From Lytechinus pictus (taxonomy: Eukaryota; Echinodermata; Echinoidea; Temnopleuroida; Toxopneustidae): DNA of 64,000 nucleotides. The notes under the pieces were generated by a model. That model was given only the letters and a program-made list of their open reading frames with translations. It was not told where the DNA came from and ran no database searches. The position numbers were made by a program, and so were the translations under genes. Positions 1 through 11,712 of this stretch are shown piece after piece; position 1 is the stretch's first letter, and every line of letters begins with the position of its first letter. Where the stretch lies: NCBI RefSeq assembly GCF_037042905.1, contig NC_087247.1:79530420-79594419 (forward strand), written 5' to 3'.

Positions 1-189
1 AGAGCTGCAACTTAAATTTTAAAATTACTTGCATTTGCCGATTAATATCACGATTCATAAAATATTTGTTTCGGTTAATAAATATCATAAATTAATTTAT
101 GTGATATTTATTGATTAAAACAAATATTTTACGATTCCTGATATCTATCGGCAGATGCAAGTAATTTTTTAATCCAAGTTGGCAGCTCT
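1..189. mobile_element. Palindromic MITE at window edge
   Basis: The left half (from AGAGCTGCAACTT through ATTACTTGCAT) is the imperfect reverse complement of the right half (ATGCAAGTAATTTTTT ... GGCAGCTCT), with the turn near position 95 in an AT-rich core. It has no coding capacity. This is the form of a foldback MITE of about 190 bp. The left end coincides with the window edge, so the element may extend further. The superfamily cannot be assigned because only one flank is visible. Confidence 0.6.
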
Positions 190-555
190 ACACTGTAGAG
201 CTGCGTTTGGTATCTAGGTATCGATAACAAAAGACTGCAAAATGGCGACGTAAACAGACGGGGTAAGTGAATACTCTTGCTCTTAATTTTCTTCCATTTT
301 AAGAATAATAAAGAAATAAAAATATACAAATTTGATAAAAAATGGGGGTAAACATAAAACTTGCCCATGTACAAAAGTTTGGGCGATTAACAAAAAATAG
401 AAATTGGTGAAACTAGACCTAAATTTTTTGGGTAATCCCAGCCTCTATAGCGAGGCATACTAAGCCGCTCCAGGCGTTTGGAGAGTGAGGGTACGTATAG
501 TACCATGATTTTTACTCTCCAGACGCCTCCAGGCTAAGTACAGTAGCGCTAGCGT
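190..555. other. Intergenic DNA with one 66-bp imperfect hairpin
   Basis: No gene is visible. Positions 468-486 (CTCCAGGCGTTTGGAGAGT) pair imperfectly with 514-533, giving a stem of about 19 bp around a 27-base loop. The first arm is itself a small inverted repeat. Nothing else stands out. Confidence 0.4.
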
Positions 556-700
556 ACCGAAGCCTAAAATAAAAAGGGAGTCACAAGCAAAAAAAAAAGA
601 AGCGAAAAAAGGGAAAGAAAATAGAAAAGAGGAAAAAGGAAAGAGAAAAAAGGGGGAAGGGGAAAAAGTAGAAAGAGTTTAAGAGAAAGGGGAAAACAAA
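556..700 (+). repeat. Purine (GA)-rich low-complexity tract
   Basis: About 140 bases are almost entirely A and G on the + strand. The apparent long reading frames on the opposite strand (runs of F, L, S, P) are artefacts of this composition. Confidence 0.75.
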
Positions 701-936
701 AACGGGACTGCAGACTGTCGGAAAAAATGATATAACTGTCAGTGTCAGGCACAAGGCCAAGGGGCTGTTCCAACTGATTCGTTTTTTTTTAGTTCCACCA
801 TATTTTCGGTAAATATCAATTAAACTGTACAGTTTTAGCGGTAAATTGTGATTTTTACGCAATGCGACTTTTAGCTAGAGCTCTCTGTACCGATAGTAAG
901 GACGGACTGGGCTGACCAGGGACCACTCACACAACA

Positions 937-963
937 TGCGAGGTTAGTATTACTAACCTCGCA
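937..963. repeat. Hairpin: 13-bp arms, 1-nt spacer
   Basis: TGCGAGGTTAGTA is followed by one T and its exact reverse complement TACTAACCTCGCA. The same arm sequence forms a second hairpin at 3403-3434. The pair may mark the two ends of one 2.5-kb unit. Confidence 0.7.
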
Positions 964-1249
964 CAACACATGTGATTTCATAGTGCATTTTGACGTTTTC
1001 ATTCATCACACGAATGTGAGGGACTAAACTACGCCAAGCCTTTCAATATTTGTCCACTATGTTAATCTTGATCGTATTATTTGAAAAAGGAATTATAAAT
1101 TATTTATTAAGGTGTTTTTATCGCTTACCTCCAAATCTCAACCAGGATACTTCGTTCGATCCGTCCTTGGTCATCCTCATACTGCGGTGGAAATTACGCA
1201 AACTACAATCGAAATGCGAAATTTTCCTATCGAACATTCTCGATTCAAG

Positions 1250-1605
1250 TCGTAGAGGAGGGAGAAAGGAAAGAAAAGAAGGGAAAGGAAAAAGCGAGAA
1301 AGGGAATGGAGGGGGCGGTAAAGGAAAGGAGAGACAATGAAAGACAGATCAGGGGAGGGGGAAAGGTAAAGGAGAGAGAGGGAAAAGGAGACCATAAAAT
1401 AGAAAGAAAACAAAAGAAAGGAAGAGGGGAAGGGAGAGGGAAAGAAAAATGGAAAGAGGGAGAAAAGAGTAGGGGAGGGAGAAAGGAAATAAAAGAAGGG
1501 AAAGGAAAAGCGAAAAAGGGAAGGGAAAGGGAGAGAAGAAAAGAAGGGAGAACGAAAATGGGGAAAGGGAGAAGGAGAGGGGATGATGAAGGGGATAGGA
1601 AAATG
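1250..1605 (+). repeat. Long purine (GGGAAAG) tract
   Basis: About 350 bases are nearly pure purine on the + strand, made of GGAAAG, GAGAGG and AAAGGA words. It could form triplex DNA. Open frames here (K/R/E/G-rich on +, F/L/S/P-rich on -) reflect composition and are not called as genes. Confidence 0.8.
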
Positions 1606-2440
1606 TCAAGTTTGAAGATCTGAATATTAACACTAAAACAAAATTAGACTCCCATGTTTTATTTATAAAAATACCATCTTTTTCATGATTATAAAGGTTC
1701 AACGTCCCTGTTCTAGGTCTAAACTTCAACATAAATCTACTGGCGCTTCGCGCTTGAATTCTGGAGGTCATTCCTCTTTTAAAAGTATAGGTAATCTGTC
1801 GGACTTTTCAAATCCCAAATTTAAATCTTAAGCGCAAATGCCCTCGCATTATTTTTCATTTAGATACAGTCCTGTCATCAATATCAAAAACTCTAAGCGC
1901 GAGCTTCGCGCTGGCATCATTTTTGTAAGTGACATTTATGATGTTGTTCATATTTTTAAAATGTCCATTTGTTGAGGTTTAAATGTCCAAAAGTTCAGCG
2001 CTCGCATAATTTGTAAGGTAAATAGGCCTACCCTTTTAGTTGTTATACAAAGGCGCTTATACAACGTCCAGAATGCAGTTCGGAATATTGAAAATAACTA
2101 TTGGTCCCACTATTTCTGCCCGTGCGACAAGCATTTATCATTTTGAATCATGAGATTCACCTTTAAAATATGATGAAAAAGTATCGTTAAGACTGAATTA
2201 AGAAAAAAAGAAGCTCACGTTTCACGCTCGCATTTTGATCCGTTAGCTTGTGATAATAATGGTGACTTCGTTAGTATATCTTAGCGGACATGTCCACCTT
2301 TTGGTGCTTCAAGAAAAATAAACACAACACACAAATAATAATAGAAAACGAACAAGGTTAGAATAGATAGTTACCTATCCCACTCATGAATTCTTATTTA
2401 ACAGTCCCCAAAACGTCTTTTTTTCGTGTTAGCTTATTTC

Positions 2441-2485
<45 letters not shown>

Positions 2486-3402
2486 GGTCTCCTCATCATG
2501 GTTATAAAAAGTGCTCAGAATGTTTTATTTTCAAGTCCTTGTATCAGAATTTTCAGCTCGGGCAGCTCTATCGCATTTTGATTACTATCCTGTTGATTTA
2601 TTTACTTGAACAAAATATTTAAAATGTCCAGCTTTTAGAACAGATATCAAAAAAAGGTATTCACCTTTGATCATAGATGAGGAAGAAGAAAAAAGTGCAA
2701 AAAAATAGGTAACAAACTAACGAATTAATGTGACATAATTTTTCTTCATTTCAAGGCGACTCTTTACATTTCATCATCGCTGATGGCGCTACAATAGAAA
2801 ATACCGCTTGACAGCAAAAAAAAAAACAGAAAGAGGAAAATAATGCTGAGCGTCTAAAATGCAGCTAGCAGTACAAGCTGCAGAACCGTAAACAAACATC
2901 TTGTGAATAATATCGCGCGCCCTCTTTAAGCAAAAGTTTACAACCACGATTACCCTGCGGTATCTACGTGAAGATCACGAGAAAATGCTTTTTTTTTCTT
3001 AAAAACACACCAAAGAGAAGACAAGAAACGATCCATATGGTTCGGTAAGTGTCATAGCACAATTAGAAACATTATTTAAAAAGGAATGGCATAGTTATTT
3101 TAGTAAAAAGGGTGTGAAAAATTCGCGTGCACCATGTGCATATGAATCCTTCGCACGCGAGATGCATTGATCCCATGAGTGACCAGGGACAGGAAAAAGG
3201 TAGAGAACAAACTTTTAGGTAATATAATTATAACAATAAAAACTTCACTTGCGCTATGCGCTCGCCACCCAAGGGTTCATCACATGCCGCCACGCACAGA
3301 AAAATCAAGCTATATAGAAGTCGTGTGTTGTTGACCCAAGAAGTGAGATCCCAGCACGCGCGACCCACTAGTTAGAAATCCACTGCCAAACGCGGTTCGT
3401 GG
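1606..3402. repeat. Dispersed-repeat DNA with recurring GCGCTCGCA-type motif
   Basis: No coding region is recognised. Short words of the type GCTTCGCGCT or GCTCGCA recur in otherwise AT-rich DNA near 1744, 1893, 1998, 2222 and 3252, suggesting an old internally repetitive mobile element. A (TA)n microsatellite lies at about 2441-2485. A good isolated donor-like sequence (TTCG/GTAAGTGT) is seen at 3045 after CpG-rich DNA, but no reading frame supports an exon. Confidence 0.35.
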
Positions 3403-3434
3403 TGCGAGGTTAGTATACTAATACTAACCTCGCA
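3403..3434. repeat. Hairpin: 13-bp arms, 6-nt loop, paired with 937-963
   Basis: The arms TGCGAGGTTAGTA and TACTAACCTCGCA are identical to those at 937-963; only the loop differs (TACTAA instead of T). Confidence 0.7.
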
Positions 3435-3619
3435 ATACGTGTGAGTGTGCGCTCGCATCAATTTTTTAGTTGGATACCTAAGATAATTTAGTATCCCGTA
3501 ATTAGTAACCATCTGGAATAAAATTATTGGAAATGTTTTTTTTGACTGATTTGAGTAGGTATGGGTGTCAACATTTACCCCAAAATAGTAAGGAGGAATA
3601 CGGGTTGGGGAAGGTGCTT

Positions 3620-4310
3620 TTTTTTCAAGGTCAAAGGTCAATGACCTTTTTAAATATACTGTATCATGGTATCTCTCAGATAAAATATTACAGGTTGGTG
3701 ATCATGGTGTCAAAATGCACAGATTCTTACAAGAAAATCAAATCAAGTACCTACAATGCTCATTCACCCATGAATTTCAAGGTCAAAGCCTTTCAAAGGT
3801 CAATGACCTTTTTTACATTATATACCATATACATGTACGGTATAATGGTATCTCTGAGATGAAAAGGCACAGGTTGGTGATCTTGGTGTCAAAATGCAGA
3901 GGTTCTTACAGGAAATTCAAGTAAAATAAAATTAAGTACCCAGAATGCACATAAAACAAAAATATTCAAGGTCAAAGCCTTTCAAAGGTCATTGACCTTT
4001 GTTACATTCTATACCATATACGATATAATGGTATCTCTGAGATGAAAAGGCGCAGGTTGGTGATCTTGGTGTCAAAATGTAGAGGTTCTTACAGGAAGAT
4101 CAAATAAGATAAAATTAAGTACCCAGAATGCATATTAAATCCATAAAGTTCAAGGCCAAAGACCTTTTTGCATAGGCTATATATCGTATAATGGTATCTC
4201 TGAGATAAAACGCTGCATGTTGGTGATTTTGGTGTAAAAAAGCAATTACGCAAAAAGATAAAAAGGCACAAAATCATAAAGAATTATCCTTCACCTTTGA
4301 TATCCAAAGT
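3620..4310 (+). repeat. Tandem units of ~160-190 bp with GGTCAnTGACC palindromes
   Basis: Four degenerate units share the blocks AAGGTCAAAG, AAAGGTCAATGACCTTT, GGTATCTCTGAGAT, AGGTTGGTGAT and GTGTCAAAATG. The first unit has AGGTCAAAGGTCAATGACCT at 3628-3647, which is a DR1 overlapping an inverted repeat with one-base spacing, both nuclear-receptor half-site layouts. Inverted copies of the units are at 9640-10040. Confidence 0.7.
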
Positions 4311-4350
4311 CAAACGTCAAAAGTTAATATTTATATATCCATGCATGATT

Positions 4351-4372
4351 CCCCCCCCAAAAAAAAAAAAAA
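4351..4372. repeat. C(8)A(14) compound homopolymer
   Basis: Eight C are followed directly by fourteen A. The same C-then-A arrangement recurs at 18272 and 46647. Confidence 0.85.
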
Positions 4373-4592
4373 TTAATCCATTATATTCACATTTTATTTG
4401 TGAATAAAAGAAAGAAAGATGGCTATTTGTAATAAAAACTCGGATGTTTGATAATTTCACTCTGAAATAAGGATAAATATTGGCCATGAAAAACATATTT
4501 AGGGGTTAGAGGTCAATCAACTATGTCAATAACGTCAGGGAATTTAAGTAAATAGGTCGATAACTTGATTGTGGCATGTACATGTAGCTATA

Positions 4593-5411
4593 CAGTGCGT
4601 CCCACAAAAAACGAAACAGAGATTTAGCGATGATTTATCATAACTTAATCATAAATAAAATAGACAAATGACCTACCAATGTAACGCTAAGAATCTTCCT
4701 CTTTCATCTGGTATTACTTAGATTATTCCTCATTCACGCATGATTAAGCAAAAACAATTCGAAGAAAGGATGCCAAAAACTCATTTGGCGGGGGTATCTG
4801 AATTTCAAAAAGAAAATCACATGACTAAAAAGTTCAATATCTTCTCTTTTCTTTGATACCTAAATCACAGAAAATGGTCAAGTAGTAAAAAAGTTATGAT
4901 CCCTCGAAACAATGCTTGTATTTCCATAATTTCATTAAATAAACGTGTTTTCACCGGTTTCCCACTGAAGCTATCGCACGGTAACAAAAGACTTAATGCA
5001 TGGCTGATCGTCAACAAAACGGAGTGTCGAGTGAGTTTGAACGCTAGCCTGTAAAACCTCTTCATTTTATGAAATTATTGAAATTCAAGCCTTATTTCAA
5101 ATAACCAGAACTTTGTTATTTCTTGACCATTTTCTGTAATTGAGGTATCGAATTAAAGAGCAGATATTTAACTTTTTAAAAATGTGGTTTTCTTTTTAAA
5201 ACCCAGATACGGCCCGCCAAGTGACTTTTTGGTATCCCCTTTTCAAATTGTTTTTGCTCACTCATGCGTGAATGAGAAATCATCTAAGTAATTTCAGATG
5301 AAAGAGGAGATTCTAAGCTTTAAAATGGTAGGTCATTTGTCTATTGTATTTGCGATTAAGTTATGATAAATCATCGATAAATCTCGGTTTCGTTTTTTGT
5401 GGGACGCACTG
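4593..5411. mobile_element. Tc1/mariner-type non-autonomous palindromic element (819 bp)
   Basis: The ends are CAGTGCGTCCCACAAAAAAC and its reverse complement, flanked by TA on both sides (the Tc1/mariner target duplication). The body is an imperfect palindrome: the blocks GATTTATCATAACTTAATC, ATTCACGCATGA and AAATCACATG all reappear in reverse on the right. No transposase reading frame is present. It sits inside the left arm of the larger foldback and has no counterpart in the right arm, so it inserted later. Confidence 0.75.
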
Positions 5412-6894
5412 TATAGTGATTCTGATGGGAAAAAGACTGACCTGGGTGGAAAATGAACACAAATTTAATAGTTGATTCCTTGACCAATGATGATGTCAAA
5501 ATACAAGTTCGAGGTGAAATGGAGATCAAATAGCACTTTTCAATATATATTGTAGTAATGCATTGCCAAAAGTGTTTAAAAAATCATGAATGATATAATT
5601 TGAAATGGTGAAGTTGTCTAAAGAAGCAGCATTTAGATATGCATTTTATAGATCTAAATCAAGGTACTAATTTCTCTGTAGCAATAGGTCACTAACCTCA
5701 AATGCTACAATCAATACTATAAACTATAACTTCATCTGAAAATGGAAAGGATAGGCCTAACTCTTATGGAAAGCATCATCCAAGAACATTTTCATATAGC
5801 CAGGGACAATGATGAAGAATTAAAATAAGGCAATCATTAGAGCTGCAGCTTTTGTCATAGTAAATGAAGTTAAGTGTCTCAACTTCAGCAAAGAGTAATT
5901 GAACTCTTGAAAGCCTTTTGACATTTTCAGGACTTTGATCTGGCCCATACAATGAAAGCCTAACATTCTGTCAAGGGATATCAGACCAGGATCTATTATG
6001 TTGCACAGCTTGATTCTCAAGAACTGGAAGTGGTGCTGGAGGAGTTTTGTTAGGTCGATGGATGTGTACTTGTAAGCTATTATCTCCTTTTGAATTTCAT
6101 TATTATATGCCTAATTTTTGCATGATAACAATCAGTTCTGGACCAAATACATGATCCTTGTACATAATGATACCTAGTAGAAATAGCATCATGGGTGACG
6201 TACGGCAGAGAGCAGATATGAAGTTTTGTCCTGCAGCATTAGCATCTCAAGAGATTTTGGCAGCTCGCAATGAGAGGTAATTAATAATAATACGGGAATT
6301 CATCTTTGTTGTCAAAGTTGAGATACATGCCACTTACTATGACAGAAGCTGCAGCTCTAATGATGGCCTTCATTTCATCTTCATCATCATCCCTCTGCTG
6401 TTTGGAAATGCTCTCACGATGATGCTAGCTGTGACATGAGAGTTAATCCTATCCATTTTCAGAAGATTAAGCTAATAGTTTATAGTATTTATTATAGCAT
6501 TGAGGTGAGTGGCCTATCGCTGGAGAGAAAAAGACACGACAACCTTGATTTAGATATTATGATGCATTAAATGCTGCTACTTAAGATAAAAATCATTTCA
6601 AATTATATACTTGATTTCATATATTTTTTTTCATTGCTTTTGGCAATGCATCGCAGTGTATGAAGAAGTGTTATTTGGTTATTAACTTTGTTTTTACTTC
6701 ATTTCCACTGATATTTTGGAAAGAGTTCATTGACCTCTGACCCTTAAATACATTCTCCATGACCTTCTCTATTTCAGACTGAAATTATGAAACCTCCATG
6801 TTTTCATTACAAATTAGCCATCTTTATTTACATTATTCACAAATAAAATGTGAACACAAAGGATAAATTTTTTGTTATTTTTTATGTCATACAG

Positions 6895-6896
<2 letters not shown>

Positions 6897-6935
<39 letters not shown>
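6897..6935. repeat. (TA)n microsatellite
   Basis: About 18 TA dinucleotides lie directly at the left boundary of the element at 6936-9607. A matching (TA)n lies at its right boundary (about 9608-9635), consistent with insertion into a TA tract. Confidence 0.85.
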
Positions 6936-6938
<3 letters not shown>

Positions 6939-8139
6939 GCAATGGAGATACACACCTGAAAGTTGACCCTGAGTCAACCGACTTGAAGTCAATTTACTCA
7001 GAGTCATGTTCAGGACTTAGAATTTTTTTGAGCTCGGAGAGTGTACTACGGGCGGCAATGGAGTGCTTTCACGATGGGAAACACAGTTGGGGGGTGTGAT
7101 CGCTTATTAGAACAGCCACTACGTACATTCATAGACCTGCTGTGTGTTCTGCATGCAGAGCGAGAGCTGATTTTGTGAAATAGTGTAGTCTTATTCCAGG
7201 AACGAATAAATAACTAAAAAAAGAAAAAGAGTAAAATTTTGATTTTTTTTTTTTGGTAGTTGAATAATATGGTTCCAAGATTAATCACCAAAATATTTGT
7301 TCATTCAATTCAATTTGGATTACATCCAATTAAGTGTACTGAGGCCTGGATTAGTAGGGTTTTCAGGGCTGCAGTTGGGGGGGGGGCAGTTGATATTTGA
7401 ATTAACAATAAAAATGAAAACAAAGGTAGATCGACTTGATTTCGATGTATACATAACATATCATAGATCCTGTCCATGTCTCAATTCCTTTTTTTTTGGG
7501 GGGGGGGTGCAGTTGATGTATTAATATTGCACAATACTCAGTATTATGATTATATTTCTTGATATAATGGACTAAAAGTGATGGAATGTTTTTGTACGGT
7601 GACTGGAGGTCACTGTCTGTAGTATTCACTTAACTTGATGTTGTTATGCCTCACTTCATGGATTTTCATGTTGAGATAACATTACCTCATCCCATACCCT
7701 GTCTATGACTTTTTTTTTCCAGCGGGGGGGGGGGGGGGGGAATTGATATCATGATTTTGCATAAAACTGTTAAATAAAACAACCTCAGTCGTGTGATTAT
7801 ATTCCTTCATGTAACTGACTAAAAGTGATGACATGTTTTTTTATTAGATGACTTGAGGGTTTTGTGGGTAGTATTAACTTTACTTGAAGTTTTGGGTCAC
7901 TTTATGGTTTTCATGTGTGTACATTGTCTAGAGACATTTAATTTATCCCGGCATGTCCGACATCCACGTATCATACCTACTCATACTATTTTTTCCCATT
8001 TATTTATTTATTTATTTTTCATTTGGGGGGGGGGTGAGTTGATATTTAAAGACGCACATTCCTCGCCAGTAGTTCTGCAGCATGGAGATTTAACGCAGCA
8101 ATGCCCACGCGATTTCGTGCGAATGGGACTGTGTGTTGT

Positions 8140-8700
8140 TATGACTCTCTTTGTGGATTTTCAGGACTAGATAACATTACCTTATATCCCTTAATATAAT
8201 CAACTCAAAGAGAATATATGTTTTAGTTTGCTGACTTGAGGTCAATAATGGTGGTATTCATCTTACCTGAAGTTGTTATGACTCTATTTGTGGATTTTCA
8301 GGAATAGATAACATTACCTTATATCCCTTAATATAATCGACTCAAAGTGATGATATATTTTACTTAGCTGACTTGAGGTCAATAATGGTGGTATTCATCT
8401 TACCTGAAGTTGTTATGACTCTCTTTGTGGATTTTCAGGAATAGATAACATTACGTTCTTCCCATATCCTGTCCATATCTTAATATAATAGTTTTTTTTT
8501 TTTTTTTTTTTTTTGGAGGGGGGGGGGTGGAGCAGTTGGTATCTTACTTTAGCGTGAAACTGACCTAAAATATATGAAGTATATAAAGTAATATATCCTT
8601 CATTAAAATCGACTCAAAGTGATGATATGTTTTAGTTTGCTGACTTCAGGTCAATAATGGTGGTATTCATCTTACCTCAAGTTGTTATGACTCTCTTTGT
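8140..8700 (+). repeat. Tandem ~130-bp units inside the 2.67-kb element
   Basis: At least three units share CTTTGTGGATTTTCAGGA, GATAACATTAC, CGACTCAAAGTGATGATAT and GGTCAATAATGGTGGTATT. A C-poor, G-tract-bearing stretch (8482-8528) interrupts the array. Confidence 0.65.
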
Positions 8701-8899
8701 GGATTTTTTTAGCGTTGCGGGGTGATATGTATCGAAATCTGACATAGTTACCATATAGATCTAGATCTAGTATTTTAATTATGTTGAAAGAAGTACAATT
8801 CAATGTCAATAGATCTACCAAGAATTGCCTCATCCGGCCTAGATCTACATTTTCAACTTGACAAATCAAATCAAATCAAATTAATCAACATTTTCATAC

Positions 8900-8939
8900 A
8901 TGCGCGCACACTCACACACACACACACATACACACACAA
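8900..8939 (+). repeat. (CA)n-type microsatellite
   Basis: An interrupted CA repeat (CACACTCACACACACACACA and similar). It gives rise to spurious T/H-rich reading frames. Confidence 0.8.
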
Positions 8940-9604
8940 ACCTTTTGAAGAAAATATGGGGGATGGGGGAACAGCAGCGCGCCCCACAAAGACACAAACC
9001 CTACCAGAAGTAGGCCTACGCCACTGTCAGTACACTTTATTGGATGTCAAAATTGACGAATCTTGGAAAATAAGCGTCGAACCATAATATCACACCACAG
9101 TTTGAACAACAAAAACAAAACCAAACAATTTTAGAGCATTGTTATATTTATTATTTTACTTATTTATTTATTCCTGGAATAAGACTACACAATTACTCAA
9201 AATCGGCTCTCGCTCCGCAGAGTACGCAGTAGGTCTATGCACGTACGTATAGTGGCTGTTCTAATAAGCGACCACAACCCCACATTAATCGCTCTGCGTG
9301 GAACATTACAATGACAAATCTAGACTCATTATTTTGTTATTAAGGCATTATAATTAATACAGGAAACGCAAATAGAGATGAATAACCAAGCAATAACTCA
9401 AACCAGTTGAACAGTTCTCAAGAAAACAGACAACATGTTAGAAAAATCAACTGAAAGAAACTGCAATCGTGATATAGCACTCCGTTGCCGCCCGCAGTAC
9501 ACTCTCTGAGCTCGAAAAAATTCTAAGTCCTGAACATGACTCTGAGTAAATTGACTTCAAGTCGGATGACTCAGGGTCAACTTTCAGGTGTGTATCTCCA
9601 TTGC

Positions 9605-9635
<31 letters not shown>

Positions 9636-9639
9636 TTCA

Positions 9640-10070
9640 TCTGATCTTGGATTTCAAGGGAGAAAGTTTATTCTTTATACTGATTTTGGTGTTGTTTAAT
9701 CTTCTTGTACAAATCTTTGCATTTTGGCACCGAGATCACCAACCTGCAGTGTTTTATCTCAGAGATACCATTATCATTATTGTATGTTAAAAAGGACATT
9801 GACCTTTGTCCTTGAATTTTAAGGGTGAATGTGCATTCTCGATGCGTAATTTTATTTTATTTAATCTTCCTGTAAGAATCTGTGTATTTTGAAACCAAGA
9901 ACACCAACCTGTGCCGTTTTATCTTAGAGATACCATTATACAATATGGTATATAATGTATAAAAGTTCATTGACCTTTGGTCTTAAATTTTATGGGTGAC
10001 TGTGCATTCTAGGTACTTAATTTTATTTTATTTGATCTAATTTTATTTTACTCGCAATTATTATTTTTAT
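9640..10070 (-). repeat. Inverted copies of the GGTCAnTGACC units
   Basis: The blocks CACCAACCTG, TTTATCTCAGAGATACCATTA and CATTGACCTTTG are the reverse complement of the units at 3620-4310 and are spaced alike. These are the outer part of the right arm of the foldback, displaced by the 6936-9607 insertion. Confidence 0.7.
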
Positions 10071-10189
10071 ACTATTTCAGTGTAAATTGTCAGGCACGTG
10101 CAAGTGAAAGTGAAGACTTTTTGGGGGGTGGTGCTTGTCAAATTTGTTATAACGATAATGTCCCCCTTTAAAATCCTGGATCTGCCCCT

Positions 10190-10700
10190 GGGTTGGATAT
10201 AGACACTCATTCAATGAACAAGGTTATGATATAACCTTGTTCTCAGTTATATCTCCATGTGTGGCAACATAAGGATGGCAATGTTTGGCTTATTTTCTCT
10301 TTTTCTTTGGGACAAATGCTTGATTTTTTTACACTGACAGTTTCCATTACACCTATTCGTCATACAACTTGGCCCTTAACTAAATTTGATTCTTTGAATT
10401 ATTTTTTTCTTAATTAAAAATAGAGATAAAAAAATGAAAATTTTCTTGCCATATTATTTTCCACTAATAGAGGGCGTATACAAAAATATGCCAAAAATTC
10501 AAGTTTTTGAGCGCTCTAGTGAATACCAATTTTATTCCCAAGTTACTAATGAAAAATAAATTGCAACTGTACGGAAATTAGTAATTTTGGTCACAAAAGT
10601 TATATTTTAATCATTTTTTAAAGTGTGTGCTGTGTACAGCATTGGCATGCCATAGTCCAACCTGTAGATTCCCCACAGGCAGGGTGGTTGCAGTGAACAA
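10190..10700 (+). repeat. Dispersed repeat, copy 1
   Basis: About 500 bp beginning CACTCATTCAATGAACAAG and ending in CCTGTAGATTCCCCACAGG. It is repeated in the same orientation at 11270-11760 with moderate divergence. A small inverted repeat, AACAAGGTTATGATATAACCTTGTT, lies near its left end. It ends in a single version of the 56-bp word that is amplified downstream. Confidence 0.7.
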
Positions 10701-11269
10701 GTGGATATAGATGAGTATTGGTCGTTGAACGTCGGTAATCGGTACTGATATCTGTTGGTAATCAAGATCCCAACTGTTTTAATGGGCACCCCCTGGGTAA
10801 CCTTTCCCACCTTCAGTGCCACTTCCAGACCTACACATCCAAACATGTATGGGGGGGGGGGTGGGCTGCAAAATGCAGGGCAACAAGGACTGCGAGGTGC
10901 CCAAATATCTTTGTGTATTAGTAATTTCATGACCGAATGTATAATTTCTGCACGTTTCACATCATGTAAAAAGGCTGAATAATAATTGAAAAAAAATGTT
11001 CGCTCGCTCGAAAATTAAAAACTGAAGTTGATATTTGGGCAATGACTATCAGCCCTCCCCCACCTTGCTCATCCTTGTCGCTTGCCCCCCCCCCCCTGAC
11101 GAAATATGCCAGGTACGCCACTGTACAGTAGAATTGAGGAGGAGGTGACACAGCTCCCATGAATTTCAGATTTACTGGAATATAGCCTGTGACATCTAAA
11201 GTGGAAAAGAGTTCATTTTCCATCAGCCATGTACCTAATTCCTAACCCTAACTTACTCTTTAGTCCTAA
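10701..11269. other. Spacer between repeat copies
   Basis: No gene is recognised. It contains G-tract and C-tract runs (10852-10862 and 11083-11096) and a CCTAACCCTAA-like stretch at about 11240-11275. Open frames here have no recognisable domain or splice context. Confidence 0.35.
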
Positions 11270-11712
11270 CCCACTCATTCAATGAACAAGTTTATGATAT
11301 AAGCTTGTTCTCTGTTACTACTCCCTGTGTGGTTAAATAAGGTTGGCAATGTTTGGCTTATTTTCTCTTTTTTGGGGGACAAATGCTTGATTTTTTGACA
11401 CTGTCAGTTTCCATTACAACTATTCATCATATAACTTGACTCTAGATTTGATTCTTTAAATTATTTTTTCTGAATTAAAAATAGAGATTGAAAAATGACA
11501 GTTTTCTTGCCATATTACTTTCCACCAATAGAGGGCGTACACAAAAATATGCCAAATATTCAAGTTTTCAAGCGCCCTGGTGAATACAAAAATTACTCCC
11601 AAGTTACTAATGAAAAAAAATTGCAACTGTATGGAAATTAATATTTTTGGTCACAAAAGTGATGTTTTAATGATTTTTTTTTAAGTGTGTGCTGTGTACA
11701 GCATTGGTATAC
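11270..11712 (+). repeat. Dispersed repeat, copy 2
   Basis: A direct copy of 10190-10700 (shared blocks GGCAATGTTTGGCTTATTTT, GAGGGCGTA and AAGTGTGTGCTGTGTACAGC). Its tail runs directly into the 56-bp array, which shows that the minisatellite unit comes from the end of this repeat. Confidence 0.7.

Larger units (their letters stand above)
6936..9607. mobile_element. 2.67-kb inverted-repeat element inserted in (TA)n
   Basis: The left end (GCAGCAATGGAGATACACAC ...) and the right end are reverse complements over roughly 270 bp (about 6936-7205 against 9180-9607; the right copy carries about 180 extra bases near 9300-9480). The interior has no transposase. It holds degenerate repeats: poly-T/poly-G junctions followed by CAGTTGATAT (near 7380, 7500, 7735, 8030 and 8520), and about 130-bp units with CTTTGTGGATTTTCAGGAAT and GACTTGAGGTCAATAATGG (8140-8700). 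It looks like a non-autonomous DNA transposon. Confidence 0.65.
3560..10070. mobile_element. Large foldback (inverted-repeat) element with two nested insertions
   Basis: The left arm runs from about 3620 to 5880. It reads in order: four units carrying GGTCAATGACC, the block 4380-4520, then 5560-5880. The right arm is its reverse complement in mirrored order: 6330-6680, 6720-6860, then 9640-10040. The left arm is interrupted by a Tc1-type palindrome (4593-5411) and the right arm by an inverted-repeat element (6936-9607). The unpaired centre is about 5885-6325. No transposase is seen. The arms are clearly diverged, so this is an old foldback, not a fresh duplication. Confidence 0.55.

Noticed and set aside
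1306..1623. K/R/E/G-rich open frame on the + strand
   Set aside because: Produced by a pure purine tract; no codon structure or splice context.
2386..2622. Open frame across the (TA)n tract
   Set aside because: The Ile/Tyr run comes from the microsatellite; no other support.
3000..3050. First exon of Artemis ending at the donor near 3045
   Set aside because: The donor is good, but no frame encodes the SHCHK segment or ends in the required phase.
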